A model generated the notes under the pieces. The model was not told where the DNA came from. It made no database searches and was given only the letters and a program-made list of their open reading frames with translations. Both the position numbers and the translations under genes were made by a program. A stretch of 64,000 nt of DNA from an uncultured Prevotellaceae bacterium (GTDB lineage: Bacteria; Bacteroidota; Bacteroidia; Bacteroidales; Bacteroidaceae). Below are positions 15,547 to 24,989 of this stretch, one piece after another (within the stretch, counting starts at the first letter, position 1; every line of letters begins with the position of its first letter). The stretch lies in the NCBI GenBank assembly GCA_900318775.1, contig ONLY01000013.1:1-64000 (forward strand). The letters are read 5' to 3'.

Positions 15547-16833
15547 TTATAGTCTCACGCCTATAGACGCATTGATGTACCAGTCGTTCAGATGACCATG
15601 CTGGCGTCTATGCTTGTAGTTAAAGTTATTGAACTGTCCGTTGGCATTGACGAAGTAGCGTTTCCAGTTGTAAGTGACAGAAAGGCGCGTAGTGAAGTTC
15701 AGGGCAAGGCGGTTGTTGCGCGAGTGTACGCCTGTGCTTTGTATTTCACAATCGTCTGAAAAGTCAAAATTTACATCATCCAGGCCTTCTACACCTTCCT
15801 CTTTCATCGCTTCTACAATAATATACGCTAAAAGATTGTCTTTCGCAAGGTCCTTAAAATTGCTATTGTAAGTGTTGATGCGAGTGCGGTTCACCATTGT
15901 CAGCATCGGCATCGCCATAGCACTGATGAGCCATCCCTTGGCTGGAACAAAGTTGTAGGCATAGCCAGCACCCACAGCCAGCTGATATTGGCGCAAACGT
16001 CCGATTCCATCCATCCAATAGATTAATTCGGCATTACGTGGGTCATTGTATTTGAAATCCGCATAGTAGCCCATCACTCCCGCGATAGGTGAGCCTGCCG
16101 AACGAGCCTGAATGGTCTTCTGGTTGTAAGCAGCAGCATAAGAGAATTTCTTATGGTTGAAAATGTAAAAGCCATCGAAAATCAAGGTCTTGATGGTCAT
16201 GTTTGAGGGTAATTGTTCTTTTTCAGTCTCATCCCATCCGTAGGATTCTCCCCAATCAGAGAATTTAAAGGTTTCCGTTTTCTCATTATAATCCTCGACC
16301 TCTCGGCCTTGCACAGCTCCTGCATAGTGCGTTTTCACGGTTTTCGTCTTGAACTTGTGCCAGCGAAGGTTCACAGCATACCAGCGACCCGCGCTCTTCA
16401 ACGTAATGTTCTGACTCTTGTCTCCACCTATAGGGAAGGAATAGCTGGCGCTCAATCCCTTATAGCCCACTTTCACACCCAACGATGTGGACACTTTGGT
16501 CATGATGCGAGGATCTGTTGCCATGTCACCCACACCTCTGATAAAGGGCATCGAACCCTCTCCATCGAATAATTCACCTCCATCAACAATGGAGTGCATT
16601 TGCAAGTCTGTTTGCGACACACGGCTCGTGACACTAACCTGCCAAGGCTGACAAGGGGTCTTGATATAATTGGTATCAACTTTACTTGCCAGTTTTTTGT
16701 TGCCATCAATCAATTTGTCTACTTTCGAGAAAAGGTTATTCGACTCCACGTCGACCTGTGCCATTCCGATGGAAGACACCAACATTGCACCGAGAGAAGC
16801 AAGAAGCTTCTTGCCAATAGTTTTTGTTTTCAT
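15547..16833 (-). CDS. DUF4421-type outer-membrane beta-barrel protein
   Basis: 428 residues with a signal peptide (MKTKTIGKKLLASLGAMLVSSIGMAQ). The mature part looks like the Bacteroidetes DUF4421 family: DTNYIKTPCQPWQVSVTSRVSQ near the N-terminus, strands such as TSLGVKVGYKGLSASYSFPIG, KTLIFDGFYIFNHKKFSYAAAYNQ, YQLAVGAGYAYNF, and a final strand DWYINASIGVRL ending two residues after Val-Arg, as outer-membrane barrels do. Function unknown. Monocistronic with its own promoter (16862-16893) and terminator. It is not part of the leu transcript because the leu promoter lies downstream of it. Confidence 0.75.
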   Translation of the reverse strand: MKTKTIGKKLLASLGAMLVSSIGMAQVDVESNNLFSKVDKLIDGNKKLASKVDTNYIKTPCQPWQVSVTSRVSQTDLQMHSIVDGGELFDGEGSMPFIRGVGDMATDPRIMTKVSTSLGVKVGYKGLSASYSFPIGGDKSQNITLKSAGRWYAVNLRWHKFKTKTVKTHYAGAVQGREVEDYNEKTETFKFSDWGESYGWDETEKEQLPSNMTIKTLIFDGFYIFNHKKFSYAAAYNQKTIQARSAGSPIAGVMGYYADFKYNDPRNAELIYWMDGIGRLRQYQLAVGAGYAYNFVPAKGWLISAMAMPMLTMVNRTRINTYNSNFKDLAKDNLLAYIIVEAMKEEGVEGLDDVNFDFSDDCEIQSTGVHSRNNRLALNFTTRLSVTYNWKRYFVNANGQFNNFNYKHRRQHGHLNDWYINASIGVRL

Positions 16834-17377
16834 AGATATTTGTCTTGGGGTTTACGAAAGACAAAGGTACATCACTCTGTTAACAAATCCAAATATTTCT
16901 TCATTTTTTTTCTTTTTCACCTCTAAGAATTTTCTCATCGAATGGAATACAACGCTTTCGCTACTACCCCATAGGACACGCCTGAAGCACTTAGCAGAAT
17001 ACACTGAAGCCACCACCAATACTCTTTCTTCTCCACGATTTTCCGATACAAGGAATGCCTGTATAACCCAAGATGTTCAAACGCAACTGGAGCCTACAAT
17101 TGACAAAGCGAAGGCTGCGATTGATAAGTCGGAAACGACAGCTCATAATTATCTACAAACAGGCGGAAAGCAAGAAATCTACGCACCCCCCCTATCGGGA
17201 CAGGCCGTCCAAGACATACAAGCATATTACACATATATTATATATAAGGAGTGCTTGACTGCCCACCATTCATGACTACAGAGATTTCACATCTCCAAAA
17301 CACACATTTATTGGACATTCAAGAACAACCTGTAGTAAAAAAACACTATCTTTGCAAAAACTATTTTACTATCCATC
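16834..17377. other. Intergenic region with divergent promoters
   Basis: A full minus-strand promoter for the DUF4421 gene (plus CAAAGGTA 16862-16869, 20 nt, CAAA 16890-16893) and a plus-strand -7 box TATCTTTG (17347-17354) for the GH43 gene, without a matching -33. A long plus-strand frame crosses this area but runs antisense over the DUF4421 gene and its promoter and has no family resemblance. Confidence 0.6.
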
Positions 17378-19078
17378 ATGAACAAACTGTTGAAGCTTGC
17401 AACCGCTGCTACCTGTTGCGCGGCATTGGCAACATCCTGTAACACAAAACCTATTGAAATGTCAACAGCACAACTCACCACCGTCGGCAATCCCTTCATG
17501 CCTCTATGGGAGCACATACCCGACGGAGAGCCTTACGTGTTTGAAGACCCCGACCATCCGGGGAAGTATCGTGTGTATTTATATGGCTCACACGACAACA
17601 TCATCACGAACTATTGCGGACGTGACCAAGTGGTATGGTCTGCCTCAGTGGACAGCTTGAACAACTGGCGCTACGATGGCGTCATCCTCGTCGTGGATAA
17701 GAATGCCAATGGCGAGCCTTTCGACTCGGCGGGCACCGCAGATGTGCTCTTTGCACCCGATGTCACCATGACGACAGATGCCAATGGGAAAAAGACCTAC
17801 TACCTGTTTCCTAATGATCAGACAGGTTTCCGCAACGGACTGATAGCAAAGAGCGACCGTCCAGACGGACCGTTCAAAGTGTGCAACTGGAGCAAGAGCA
17901 ATCCCAATCAGGTAGATGGCGTCCTGCAGTTCGACCCCGCCGTCTTTGTGGATGACGACGGACGCGTTTATGGCTACTGGGGATTTGAGCGCTCTTATGC
18001 AGCAGAGTTTGACCCCAAGACCATGGCAACGGTAAAGTCTGGCACTAAAATTGTAGAAGATATGATTTCAGGACGCTACCAAGAGGGGAAGTTTCGCTTC
18101 TTCGAGGCATCGTCTATCCGCAAGATAAAGGACAAGTACGTGTTCATCTACAGTCGCTTCACAGAAGAAGGAGAATTCGGATTACCCATGTCCAACTATA
18201 CATTGGCTTACTGCTACAGCGACAATCCACTCGGTCCCTGGACTTACGGAGGCACCATCATCGACGGCCGTGCACGTGAGAAGGATGAGCAGGGCAATGT
18301 CATCGCTTCGGCAACTCCAGACGGCAACACCCACGGTTCCATCTGCGAAATCAACGGGCAGTGGTATGTGTTCTACCACCGTCAGACAGGCACAGACGAA
18401 TATGCTCGCCAGGCAATGGTGGCACCTATCTTAGTGAATGTAGAAGAAGGCATCGGTGGCAAGGTGGAAATTACCGAAGGTGAATATACCTCAGAAGGTT
18501 TTGCCCTTGACGGCCTCAACCCGCTGGAGCGGCACTCTGCGGGTATTGCATGCTGGTACACAGGTCCTAAGCCTGCCACCCACGAATGGCCTAACAACAC
18601 CTTCTATGGTTCGTATGTGGCTGCCAGCTATGGTGGTGAAGAAGGAATGACGAAGGAAGAAGCGTTGTCTTCAACGAAGAAGTATTCCGCACCTTATGAC
18701 TTGCGCTACAACACCAACGACGTAGTGAACAACACCGACGGAAGCATTGTAGGGTACAAATACTTCAATTTCGGACACAGCGGATACGGCGATAAAGGGC
18801 CATTATATGGACGCAAGGATGTGCGTCTGCTGTTGAATGCCACGCCACTAGGTGTAGATGGTACCATCGAAATTCGCGCTGACAGACCTTGGGATTCGCA
18901 AGGAATGCTACTAGGCACTATCGAACTGCGTGCTGACATGCCGCAGCAACCCACGGAACTGAGTGCCGTTCTGCCAGACGTGGGCAAACTGGAGTATAAG
19001 CGTGCCATCTTCTTCGTGTTCAAGTCCAAGACGAAAGGCAAATCGCTCTGTACGCTTCACAACTTCGTGTTCCAATAA
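17378..19078 (+). CDS. GH43 family glycoside hydrolase, lipoprotein
   Basis: 566 residues. LATSC (17-21) is a lipobox, so the enzyme is a membrane-anchored lipoprotein. Residues about 40-360 form a five-bladed beta-propeller of the GH43 type: VFEDPD (D57, likely base), FDPAVFVDDDGRVYGYWG (pKa-tuning Asp) and FFEASSIRKIKDKYVFIYS (likely acid Glu). The C-terminal ~170 residues look like a carbohydrate-binding beta-sandwich. It is paralogous to the GH43 at 29391-31430, sharing PLWEH.PDGEP.VFEDPD.PGK and the NTHGS...EINGQWYVFYHR block. GH43 enzymes cut arabinofuranosides or xylosides; specificity is not readable here. Monocistronic, followed by a strong hairpin at 19112-19159. Confidence 0.82.
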   Translation: MNKLLKLATAATCCAALATSCNTKPIEMSTAQLTTVGNPFMPLWEHIPDGEPYVFEDPDHPGKYRVYLYGSHDNIITNYCGRDQVVWSASVDSLNNWRYDGVILVVDKNANGEPFDSAGTADVLFAPDVTMTTDANGKKTYYLFPNDQTGFRNGLIAKSDRPDGPFKVCNWSKSNPNQVDGVLQFDPAVFVDDDGRVYGYWGFERSYAAEFDPKTMATVKSGTKIVEDMISGRYQEGKFRFFEASSIRKIKDKYVFIYSRFTEEGEFGLPMSNYTLAYCYSDNPLGPWTYGGTIIDGRAREKDEQGNVIASATPDGNTHGSICEINGQWYVFYHRQTGTDEYARQAMVAPILVNVEEGIGGKVEITEGEYTSEGFALDGLNPLERHSAGIACWYTGPKPATHEWPNNTFYGSYVAASYGGEEGMTKEEALSSTKKYSAPYDLRYNTNDVVNNTDGSIVGYKYFNFGHSGYGDKGPLYGRKDVRLLLNATPLGVDGTIEIRADRPWDSQGMLLGTIELRADMPQQPTELSAVLPDVGKLEYKRAIFFVFKSKTKGKSLCTLHNFVFQ

Positions 19079-19111
19079 GAAAGAAGCTACGGCCACACAT
19101 ACAGCTACGAA

Positions 19112-19159
19112 AGCGCCCCCTCAACTCCCTTATCACAAAGGGATTTGAGGGGGCGCTTA
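19112..19159 (+). terminator. Strong hairpin after the GH43 lipoprotein gene
   Basis: A 19-nt arm (19112-19130) pairs with 19141-19159 with one mismatch over a 10-nt loop; core CGCCCCCTC/GAGGGGGCG. Probable terminator, 34 nt past the stop. Confidence 0.75.
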
Positions 19160-19306
19160 TGTTTTGCCCAGCCTTCCACAGGTGCTCTGCTCGGTATCAG
19201 CGAGAAGGCTTGCTCGGCAAGGGACCTGCGTATAGCCAACAAGTCATTTGCCCTAATGGAAATGCCTTTGGGTCAAGCCCAGATGCATGCTTGTTCTCCC
19301 TAACAG

Positions 19307-20872
19307 TTACTTGATGACATAAGTAGTCACAGAACGGGCAGGAAGAGTGGCTTTCTTCAGATTCACCTTGCCGACATACTTCAGATTTTCCCCTTCCACA
19401 TCAGAGGTGCGGTAAGCAACAGCGGTCTTTCCACCCTTGGTATCGATACTCACGGCAGAGTCCTTCTTCCCGTAATTGATGGCAACAACGGCAAGAGTGC
19501 CATCAGTGTTGCGGTATGCCGACAGCATGAGGCCATCAACAGCCATTTCACCTTGCACGCCAAGACGCACAGCACCTGGACGGACAAAGCGGGAGAAATT
19601 GCCAAGTGTCCACATCAACTTGGAGTCGCGCACCATGTTCTCTTGCACCACTCCACGCCTTTGCCCACGTCCTCCGGTCCATTCACCTTTCACGTACATG
19701 CGAATAAGCCCGTCCTTATAATTGCCTCCGGCAGCACGCCACCATTGCCATGAGCGGGCGTTGGCCACAGTCAAGTCGTAGTGCATCACGCGTGCCACAT
19801 ACAGAGCCTCCTCCATTGAGAAGTCGAATCCGCCGCCCCCATGAATCTCCTCATCATTCGACATAATACAGAGCTCCGTCATCCAGAAGTCCGCGTCCAC
19901 CTTGTCGAACGCATCCTTCAGCCGCTTGCGGTAACCATACAAGCCTGTACGTTCATACCCCCTGTCACCCGGCTTGAGAACAGGCGTGTTGGTCCAATAG
20001 GAATGCCCCGCCATCACTCGGGCGATATTGGGCAAATTGCCCACGTAAGTCTCAGTGGAGTCAGGATTCCAAAAGCTTTGAATCTCATAGCCACGCTGCC
20101 AATCCGTCTCATGGGTGGAGAACATGCAGCGGAAGTCGCTCGACTCGTTCACCAAAATCTTCGTGGTGATGCCACGCTGCTGAAACTCACGGCTCATCTC
20201 TCGCGCGATGCGAGCCACCTCACGATTTGTCGCCGGTGTGCCTTCCTGCTTGGGGCCGAGCCAGTTCCAGTGTCCATCGGGCTCGTTCACAGGGCACACA
20301 TAACTGAAGTGGATGCCATCCTCTTTCTCAGCCTTTTGGAGCATATCCGCAATGTAAGCGGCAAAGTCATCGTAGGCATCCTCCTTCAGGTTGAACGTGC
20401 CGCCACGGCCTGTGTTGGTGGCAAGCCCATTCTGTGTCAAATGCACTGGCGGTGAGTTGTAGAACGCCAAGAAGGTGGGCACGCCACGTTCCTTCGCCAA
20501 TTGAAGAAAACGCCGCTGCCCTGTCTGTTGCTCGAAATAAGCCGTGCGTGTGTCACGATTGATTTGTGCCGAGTCACCCTGTGTTGCACTGCCTGCCCCT
20601 GCGTTGAATCGCCAGATAGAAAGCCCTATGCCTTTCGGCGAGCCATCAGCAAAATTCTCGGATGAGAAGAGCCAGTCTGCCACTTTCGTCTGCAAAGAGT
20701 CTTCCCACTCCCCTATCTGCCACATGCTCCAGGCATCGCTGGCACCAAAACCATCTATGGTCTGCTGCCGCTGGTTTGTCACTTGGAATGTTGTCACCTG
20801 CTGTGCATGTCCTTGTTCCGTCATACAGAACAACGCTGCACTCAGGATGAATGAGTTAGTTAAATGAGTCAT
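19307..20872 (-). CDS. GH30 family glycoside hydrolase, secreted
   Basis: 521 residues from the ATG at 20872. A longer frame opens at 20956, but the -7 box (plus CAAAGGTA, 20895-20902) lies inside it and the signal peptide (MTHLTNSFILSAALFCMTEQGHAQ) begins at 20872. QTIDGFGASDAW opens the clan GH-A barrel. CPVNEPDG gives the acid/base E197 and FWMTELCIMSN the nucleophile E333. The last ~100 residues form the side beta-sandwich typical of GH30 (LMLSAYRNTDGTLAVVAINYGK...LPARSVTTYVI). GH30 members attack xylans, beta-1,6-galactans or beta-1,6-glucans. The nearby xylan genes make a hemicellulose target plausible, but this is inference. Confidence 0.82.
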   Translation of the reverse strand: MTHLTNSFILSAALFCMTEQGHAQQVTTFQVTNQRQQTIDGFGASDAWSMWQIGEWEDSLQTKVADWLFSSENFADGSPKGIGLSIWRFNAGAGSATQGDSAQINRDTRTAYFEQQTGQRRFLQLAKERGVPTFLAFYNSPPVHLTQNGLATNTGRGGTFNLKEDAYDDFAAYIADMLQKAEKEDGIHFSYVCPVNEPDGHWNWLGPKQEGTPATNREVARIAREMSREFQQRGITTKILVNESSDFRCMFSTHETDWQRGYEIQSFWNPDSTETYVGNLPNIARVMAGHSYWTNTPVLKPGDRGYERTGLYGYRKRLKDAFDKVDADFWMTELCIMSNDEEIHGGGGFDFSMEEALYVARVMHYDLTVANARSWQWWRAAGGNYKDGLIRMYVKGEWTGGRGQRRGVVQENMVRDSKLMWTLGNFSRFVRPGAVRLGVQGEMAVDGLMLSAYRNTDGTLAVVAINYGKKDSAVSIDTKGGKTAVAYRTSDVEGENLKYVGKVNLKKATLPARSVTTYVIK

Positions 20873-20894
20873 ATCATGTTCGTGTTGAATGTTA

Positions 20895-20902
20895 CAAAGG
20901 TA
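20895..20902 (-). promoter_or_regulatory. -7 box of the GH30 gene
   Basis: Plus-strand CAAAGGTA, minus TACCTTTG. No well-spaced -33 TTTG. It supports the start at 20872 over 20956. Confidence 0.5.
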
Positions 20903-20988
20903 AGCTTTTTTCCTTGTATATAAAACAATATCAAGCTTTTTCACATAAAATAACACCTCTTGAGGAATAACACTTCGCTTTTTTCCGT

Positions 20989-20996
20989 TACCTTTG
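20989..20996 (+). promoter_or_regulatory. -7 box of the 21049-23459 gene pair
   Basis: TACCTTTG 53 nt before the start codon at 21049. The -33 element is weak (TTG at 20960-20962 is too far). Confidence 0.5.
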
Positions 20997-21048
20997 TACG
21001 ACTATTCTATCATACCTATTTGGACAATTAACTGACTAACAAACTAAC

Positions 21049-21459
21049 ATGAAAAAGGAATTTCTATTTGTTTTAGGATTAGCCGGAACGCTCATGGCAC
21101 ATGCGGATGACTACCCATATCTGACGTTCTTGGACACTAACGGCACCGAGCAATCGGTAGTTGCGACAGGACTTGTCATCACCTTTTCTGATGGCCAGAT
21201 GAATGCCACAGACAACAACGGAAAGGTGACCACAATCTCGCTGTCCGATCTCAAGAAGATGTACTTCTCAAGCGCCACATCTGCCATTGACAGTACAGGA
21301 ACGGAGGAAGAAGCTAAAGATTCAGAAGTGGAAGTCTTCACACTGGCAGGCAATTCGCTCGGCAAGTACGAAGACATACGACAAGCCAAGACTGCCCTGC
21401 AGAAAGGTGTCTATGTAGTAAAACATTCCCATCAAACCCTTAAAATCGCCGTGCAATGA
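21049..21459 (+). CDS. Small secreted protein with type-IX-secretion-like tail
   Basis: 136 residues. Signal peptide MKKEFLFVLGLAGTLMAHA. The middle (VVATGLVITFSDGQMNATDNNGKVTTISLSDLKKMYFS) resembles a short module common at the N-terminus of Prevotella secreted proteins, and the C-terminal ~45 residues (VEVFTLAGNSLGKYEDI...LQKGVYVVKHSHQTLKIAVQ) match the general pattern of T9SS sorting tails: a strand, a Gly turn, then KGVYVV and a basic end. Function unknown. Its stop overlaps the start of the next gene by 4 nt (ATGA), so the two are translationally coupled and probably act together. Confidence 0.75.
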   Translation: MKKEFLFVLGLAGTLMAHADDYPYLTFLDTNGTEQSVVATGLVITFSDGQMNATDNNGKVTTISLSDLKKMYFSSATSAIDSTGTEEEAKDSEVEVFTLAGNSLGKYEDIRQAKTALQKGVYVVKHSHQTLKIAVQ

Positions 21460-23459
21460 AAAAATATCTCTTCTTGATAAGCATCCTTGTGCTGACCCTC
21501 ACCGCATCGGCACAGACTTTGAACGTCGTAGTGGGCAATGTCACATATCAGTTCCCCGCTACCCAAGCAGGCGACATGACTTATACGGGAAGCACCCAGC
21601 TGACCATCTGCGGAAAGAAATTCAACATTGCCGATATTAACAAGATTTACATAGACAATGCCACGGTGACCGACAACGAAGTGACAGTGGCCTACGAAAG
21701 CACCAGCGCCAAGGTGACTGTAGCTGGCAACGTAGCACAATACGTCGCTCCCATCGTCACAGGCGCTCATGTGGGCATCATACAGAGCAACACAGAGGAT
21801 GTGGATGGAAATGAAATCACCTACTCGCTTTCAGGCACCTCCAGCGACGGAGAATTCTACCTAAAAGGTTCTTACAAGTGCTCCATCGACCTCTGCGGTG
21901 TCAGCCTCACCAACCTCACTCCAGTCCATTCAGGCGCAGCCCTCCACATCCAGAACGGCAAGCGCATCAACATCAGCGTAAAAAAGGATACCGAAAACTC
22001 TCTTACCGACTGTGCCTCACCTTCCGACGACATGGCACAGAAAGCTGCCCTCTACGTGAAGGGACACGCCGAGTTCAAGGGCAAGGGCACACTCAACGTC
22101 TATGGCAGATACAAGCACGCCATCAAGACGGGCGAGTACCTCACCATCAAGAACTGCACCGTCAACGTGAAGCAATCCGCAGGCGACGGCATCAACTGCA
22201 ACGAGTATTTCCTCATGGAGAGCGGCGCCATTGCTCTCAGCAACATTGGTGATGACGGCATCCAGGCCAGCATTGATGACGATATCGATGCCACCGCAGA
22301 GACCAACGACCACGAAGAAGAGAACTCCGGCAACGTCTATTTGCTGGACGGAACCATCAGCGGCACCATCTCTACCGCCGCCGCCAAAGGCGTCAAGAGC
22401 GATGGAGCCATGAACATCTCTGGTGGTGCCATCAACCTCACCGTTTCTGGTGGCGGTGCCATTGACTACACGTTAGACAGCAGCGGCAACCCCACCACGA
22501 CCTTCTCGTCCACCTCGGCCTGCTCTGCCCTCAAGAGTGACGGCGACATGACCATCCTTGGCGGCACGCTCAAACTCACCGCCACTGGAGCTGGCGGCAA
22601 AGGACTCAGCGGAGACGGGAACCTTTACGTCAAAGGAGGTGACATCACCGTGAAGACCACTGGCGGCATTGTTTATTATTCCAATAAGACGCTTGCTACT
22701 ACCACTTCGTCAAAAACCACCGAGCGCCTTGCTTCCAACTACAAGTCATCACCCAAGGGCATCAAATTCGACGGCAACATCGCCATCTCAGGCGGCACCA
22801 TTAGCGTCACCGCCTCCTATCACGAAGGCATCGAATCCAAGGGCACCATCGACATCACGGGAGGCACCATCTATGCACAATCGTCCGACGATGCCATCAA
22901 CGCAGCCAGCCACCTTACCATCAATGGAGGTACCACCTGCGCATATTCAACGGGCAATGACGGCATCGACTCCAACGGCAACACATACATCAAAAGCGGC
23001 ATCATCTACACCATCGGCTCATCTTCGCCCGAAGTCGGAGTGGATGCTAATACAGAAGAAGGCTACAAGCTCTACGTCACAGGAGGCACCATCGTGGCCA
23101 TCGGCGGACTCGAAAGTGGAGCACAACTCACCCAGACCTGCTACCAGTTAGGCTCTTCCAGCTCTGGCGGAAATCGTCCGGGATTTCCAGGTAACAACAG
23201 CAGCAGTTCATGGAGCAAAAGCACCTGGTATGCGCTCTGCTCGAACGGCACCCCTGTCCTTGCCTTCAAGACCCCCGCATCGGGTGGCAGCGCACTGGTA
23301 GTCTCCACCTCGGGAACCACCACCATGAAGGTCAGCAGCAGCTCCAATGCCATCACTGTGGACGAAACCATCTGGAACGGCATGGGCAGCATCGGCACCA
23401 TCAACGGTGGCGCAGCCGCAACCCTCTCCACCTACAGCGGCGGACAAGGACGGTTCTAA
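21456..23459 (+). CDS. Carbohydrate-binding beta-helix protein (Cthe_2159-like)
   Basis: 667 residues. Signal peptide MKKYLFLISILVLTLTASAQ. From about residue 90 the sequence is a repetitive right-handed beta-helix with rungs such as DGAMNISGGAINLTVSGGGA, KFDGNIAISGGTISVTASYHEGIESKGTIDITGGTIYAQSSDDAINAASHLTINGG and DGIDSNGNTYIKSG. This pattern, with Asp-Gly-Ile/Asp-Ala-Ile turns that bind calcium, matches the family founded on Clostridium thermocellum Cthe_2159, which binds polygalacturonate and cellulose-like polymers. A Ser-rich low-complexity linker (about 565-590) precedes a C-terminal beta domain. Likely surface or periplasmic. It overlaps the preceding small secreted gene by 4 nt. Confidence 0.82.
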   Translation: MKKYLFLISILVLTLTASAQTLNVVVGNVTYQFPATQAGDMTYTGSTQLTICGKKFNIADINKIYIDNATVTDNEVTVAYESTSAKVTVAGNVAQYVAPIVTGAHVGIIQSNTEDVDGNEITYSLSGTSSDGEFYLKGSYKCSIDLCGVSLTNLTPVHSGAALHIQNGKRINISVKKDTENSLTDCASPSDDMAQKAALYVKGHAEFKGKGTLNVYGRYKHAIKTGEYLTIKNCTVNVKQSAGDGINCNEYFLMESGAIALSNIGDDGIQASIDDDIDATAETNDHEEENSGNVYLLDGTISGTISTAAAKGVKSDGAMNISGGAINLTVSGGGAIDYTLDSSGNPTTTFSSTSACSALKSDGDMTILGGTLKLTATGAGGKGLSGDGNLYVKGGDITVKTTGGIVYYSNKTLATTTSSKTTERLASNYKSSPKGIKFDGNIAISGGTISVTASYHEGIESKGTIDITGGTIYAQSSDDAINAASHLTINGGTTCAYSTGNDGIDSNGNTYIKSGIIYTIGSSSPEVGVDANTEEGYKLYVTGGTIVAIGGLESGAQLTQTCYQLGSSSSGGNRPGFPGNNSSSSWSKSTWYALCSNGTPVLAFKTPASGGSALVVSTSGTTTMKVSSSSNAITVDETIWNGMGSIGTINGGAAATLSTYSGGQGRF

Positions 23460-23504
23460 TAAGTGGCCGCAGGTCCCAGACATTTGACACTCATTTTTCT
23501 AATT

Positions 23505-24368
23505 ATGAATAAAGAATATATTGTACTCAGCCGTCAAGACGCAGTGGCGCGCAACAACTCACCCTATGTCAATCTCAAGATTGCCAACACGGAGGGCAAC
23601 GAAACCATCTGCGTGTTTGACGTACCCAAAACGAGCGGTCCCAAAGTGGGACAGCTCGTCACCTTCATCTCCATCCGTGATAACCAAGGAAAGAAGTCTG
23701 CCTCCAATATGGACATGATTGTAGGCTCCTTCCCCACCGAGCAACACCCTCTCTACAACCTCGTGCCACGCCCCATCAAGCGTGAGGAGTGGGACCGCAG
23801 CATCGAGCAACTCCTCACCCACTGCACCGATGCCACTCTCATCGGCTTCATCCGAGAGCAATCAGACGCCCTCTTCACGCCTTACAGCAAATATCCTGCT
23901 GCCACCAGCGTGCACCACGCCTTTCCTGGAGGACTGCTCAATCACACCTATCAGATGCTACACCTCCTTGAAGGAGTTTATCCCGTCTATCCTTATCCTG
24001 ACGATATCAAGATAGAACGCATCATCATCGGCATCCTCTTTCACGACTGGGGCAAGCTATGCGAGTACAATGTAGAAGGCGAACGCTTGGAAAATGGTTT
24101 CCTGCTGGGACACATCTACATGTCCGCCAACTACCTGAACACCCTTCTGCGCGACCTCGGCATCGAAAAACGCGAAATCAACTTCATCATCCACTGCGTG
24201 CTGGCGCATCACGGCCAACTCGAATACGGAAGTCCTGTCCTGCCTTGCATTCCAGAGGCACAACTCATCAATTACCTCGACAATATCTCGGCCAAGGCTG
24301 ACATCTTCAGCACGACAGGCAACCTCGAAAAGGCCTTTGCCCTCGGCACCAGCGTGGTAAAGGGATAA
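23505..24368 (+). CDS. HD-domain 3'-5' exoribonuclease, YhaM-like
   Basis: 287 residues from the ATG at 23505; a longer frame from 23463 lacks support and begins just after the previous stop. The N-terminal ~75 residues look like an OB-type nucleic-acid-binding module (TICVFDVPKTSGPKVGQLVTFISIRDNQGKK). The HD core follows: HHAFPGGLLNHTYQM (H147), GILFHDWGKLCEY (H180, D181), LLGHIYMS (H203), CVLAHHGQLEYGSP (H235/H236). OB plus HD is the YhaM/CBF1 layout, a 3'-5' RNase acting in RNA turnover. Cytoplasmic, no signal peptide. It lies 45 nt after the beta-helix gene and could share its transcript, though the functions are unrelated. Confidence 0.85.
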   Translation: MNKEYIVLSRQDAVARNNSPYVNLKIANTEGNETICVFDVPKTSGPKVGQLVTFISIRDNQGKKSASNMDMIVGSFPTEQHPLYNLVPRPIKREEWDRSIEQLLTHCTDATLIGFIREQSDALFTPYSKYPAATSVHHAFPGGLLNHTYQMLHLLEGVYPVYPYPDDIKIERIIIGILFHDWGKLCEYNVEGERLENGFLLGHIYMSANYLNTLLRDLGIEKREINFIIHCVLAHHGQLEYGSPVLPCIPEAQLINYLDNISAKADIFSTTGNLEKAFALGTSVVKG

Positions 24369-24486
24369 ACACAGGTAACACAGACTGAAGAAATTGAAAC
24401 AAACGAAGCAATTTTCAGCCGAACGCAGAAACCAGGTGAATCACAAATTCGCATAGGACAAAACTATCCTTTCTGCGCTACAATTG

Positions 24487-24551
24487 CGGTGTGAGTCAGA
24501 CCGACCATGCCGGTGTGAGTCACACCGTCACTATCGGTCTGACTCACACCG
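24487..24551. repeat. Array of three 17-bp near-palindromes, 24-bp period (copy B)
   Basis: Units at 24487-24503, 24511-24527 and 24535-24551, spaced by unrelated 7-bp spacers. Each fits CGGTSTGASTCASACCG, where S is G or C at positions 5, 9 and 13; no other base varies. The same unit and period recur at 44209-44273. Confidence 0.9.
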
Positions 24552-24602
24552 TTTCATAAACACAGAAATTATACCGACAAAATTATACTAACGATAAAAG
24601 AA

Positions 24603-24635
24603 GAAGCCTGCGTTACGATTTGTAGCGCAGGCTTC
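24603..24635 (+). terminator. Terminator-type hairpin
   Basis: GAAGCCTGCG (24603-24612) pairs with CGCAGGCTTC (24626-24635), followed by CATGTTTTT. Probably the terminator of the HD nuclease transcript, 234 nt past the stop. Confidence 0.7.
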
Positions 24636-24989
24636 CATGTTTTTAGCACACCCTCCCATTGAAAATGGCTCTCAACAGCACGTAACAATCTCCGCTTTCT
24701 ACATCACGATACAATCCCCCAGCAAAAGGGCTCTTGAACCGACATACAAAAATCAAATGGAATAGTATTGGCCTTCGTGCAAACAGCAGCGTTCCCCATC
24801 AAGTCAAAAAGAATCCACCCCGCCATCGCAAACACGCACTTGATTCAAGACACAAATTCTATATACAGATGATACATTCACTTACAATTATGATACAAAT
24901 CACAGAAAATGAGGAATATATACAAAGGTGAAAGAAAATGAAACATAAGAGAAAGAGAGAGTTATAAATAGTGCGTAACTTTGTATCGT

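Noticed and set aside
16670-17275. 201-codon plus-strand frame upstream of the GH43 lipoprotein
   Set aside because: It begins antisense to the DUF4421 gene, covers its promoter and shows no family resemblance.
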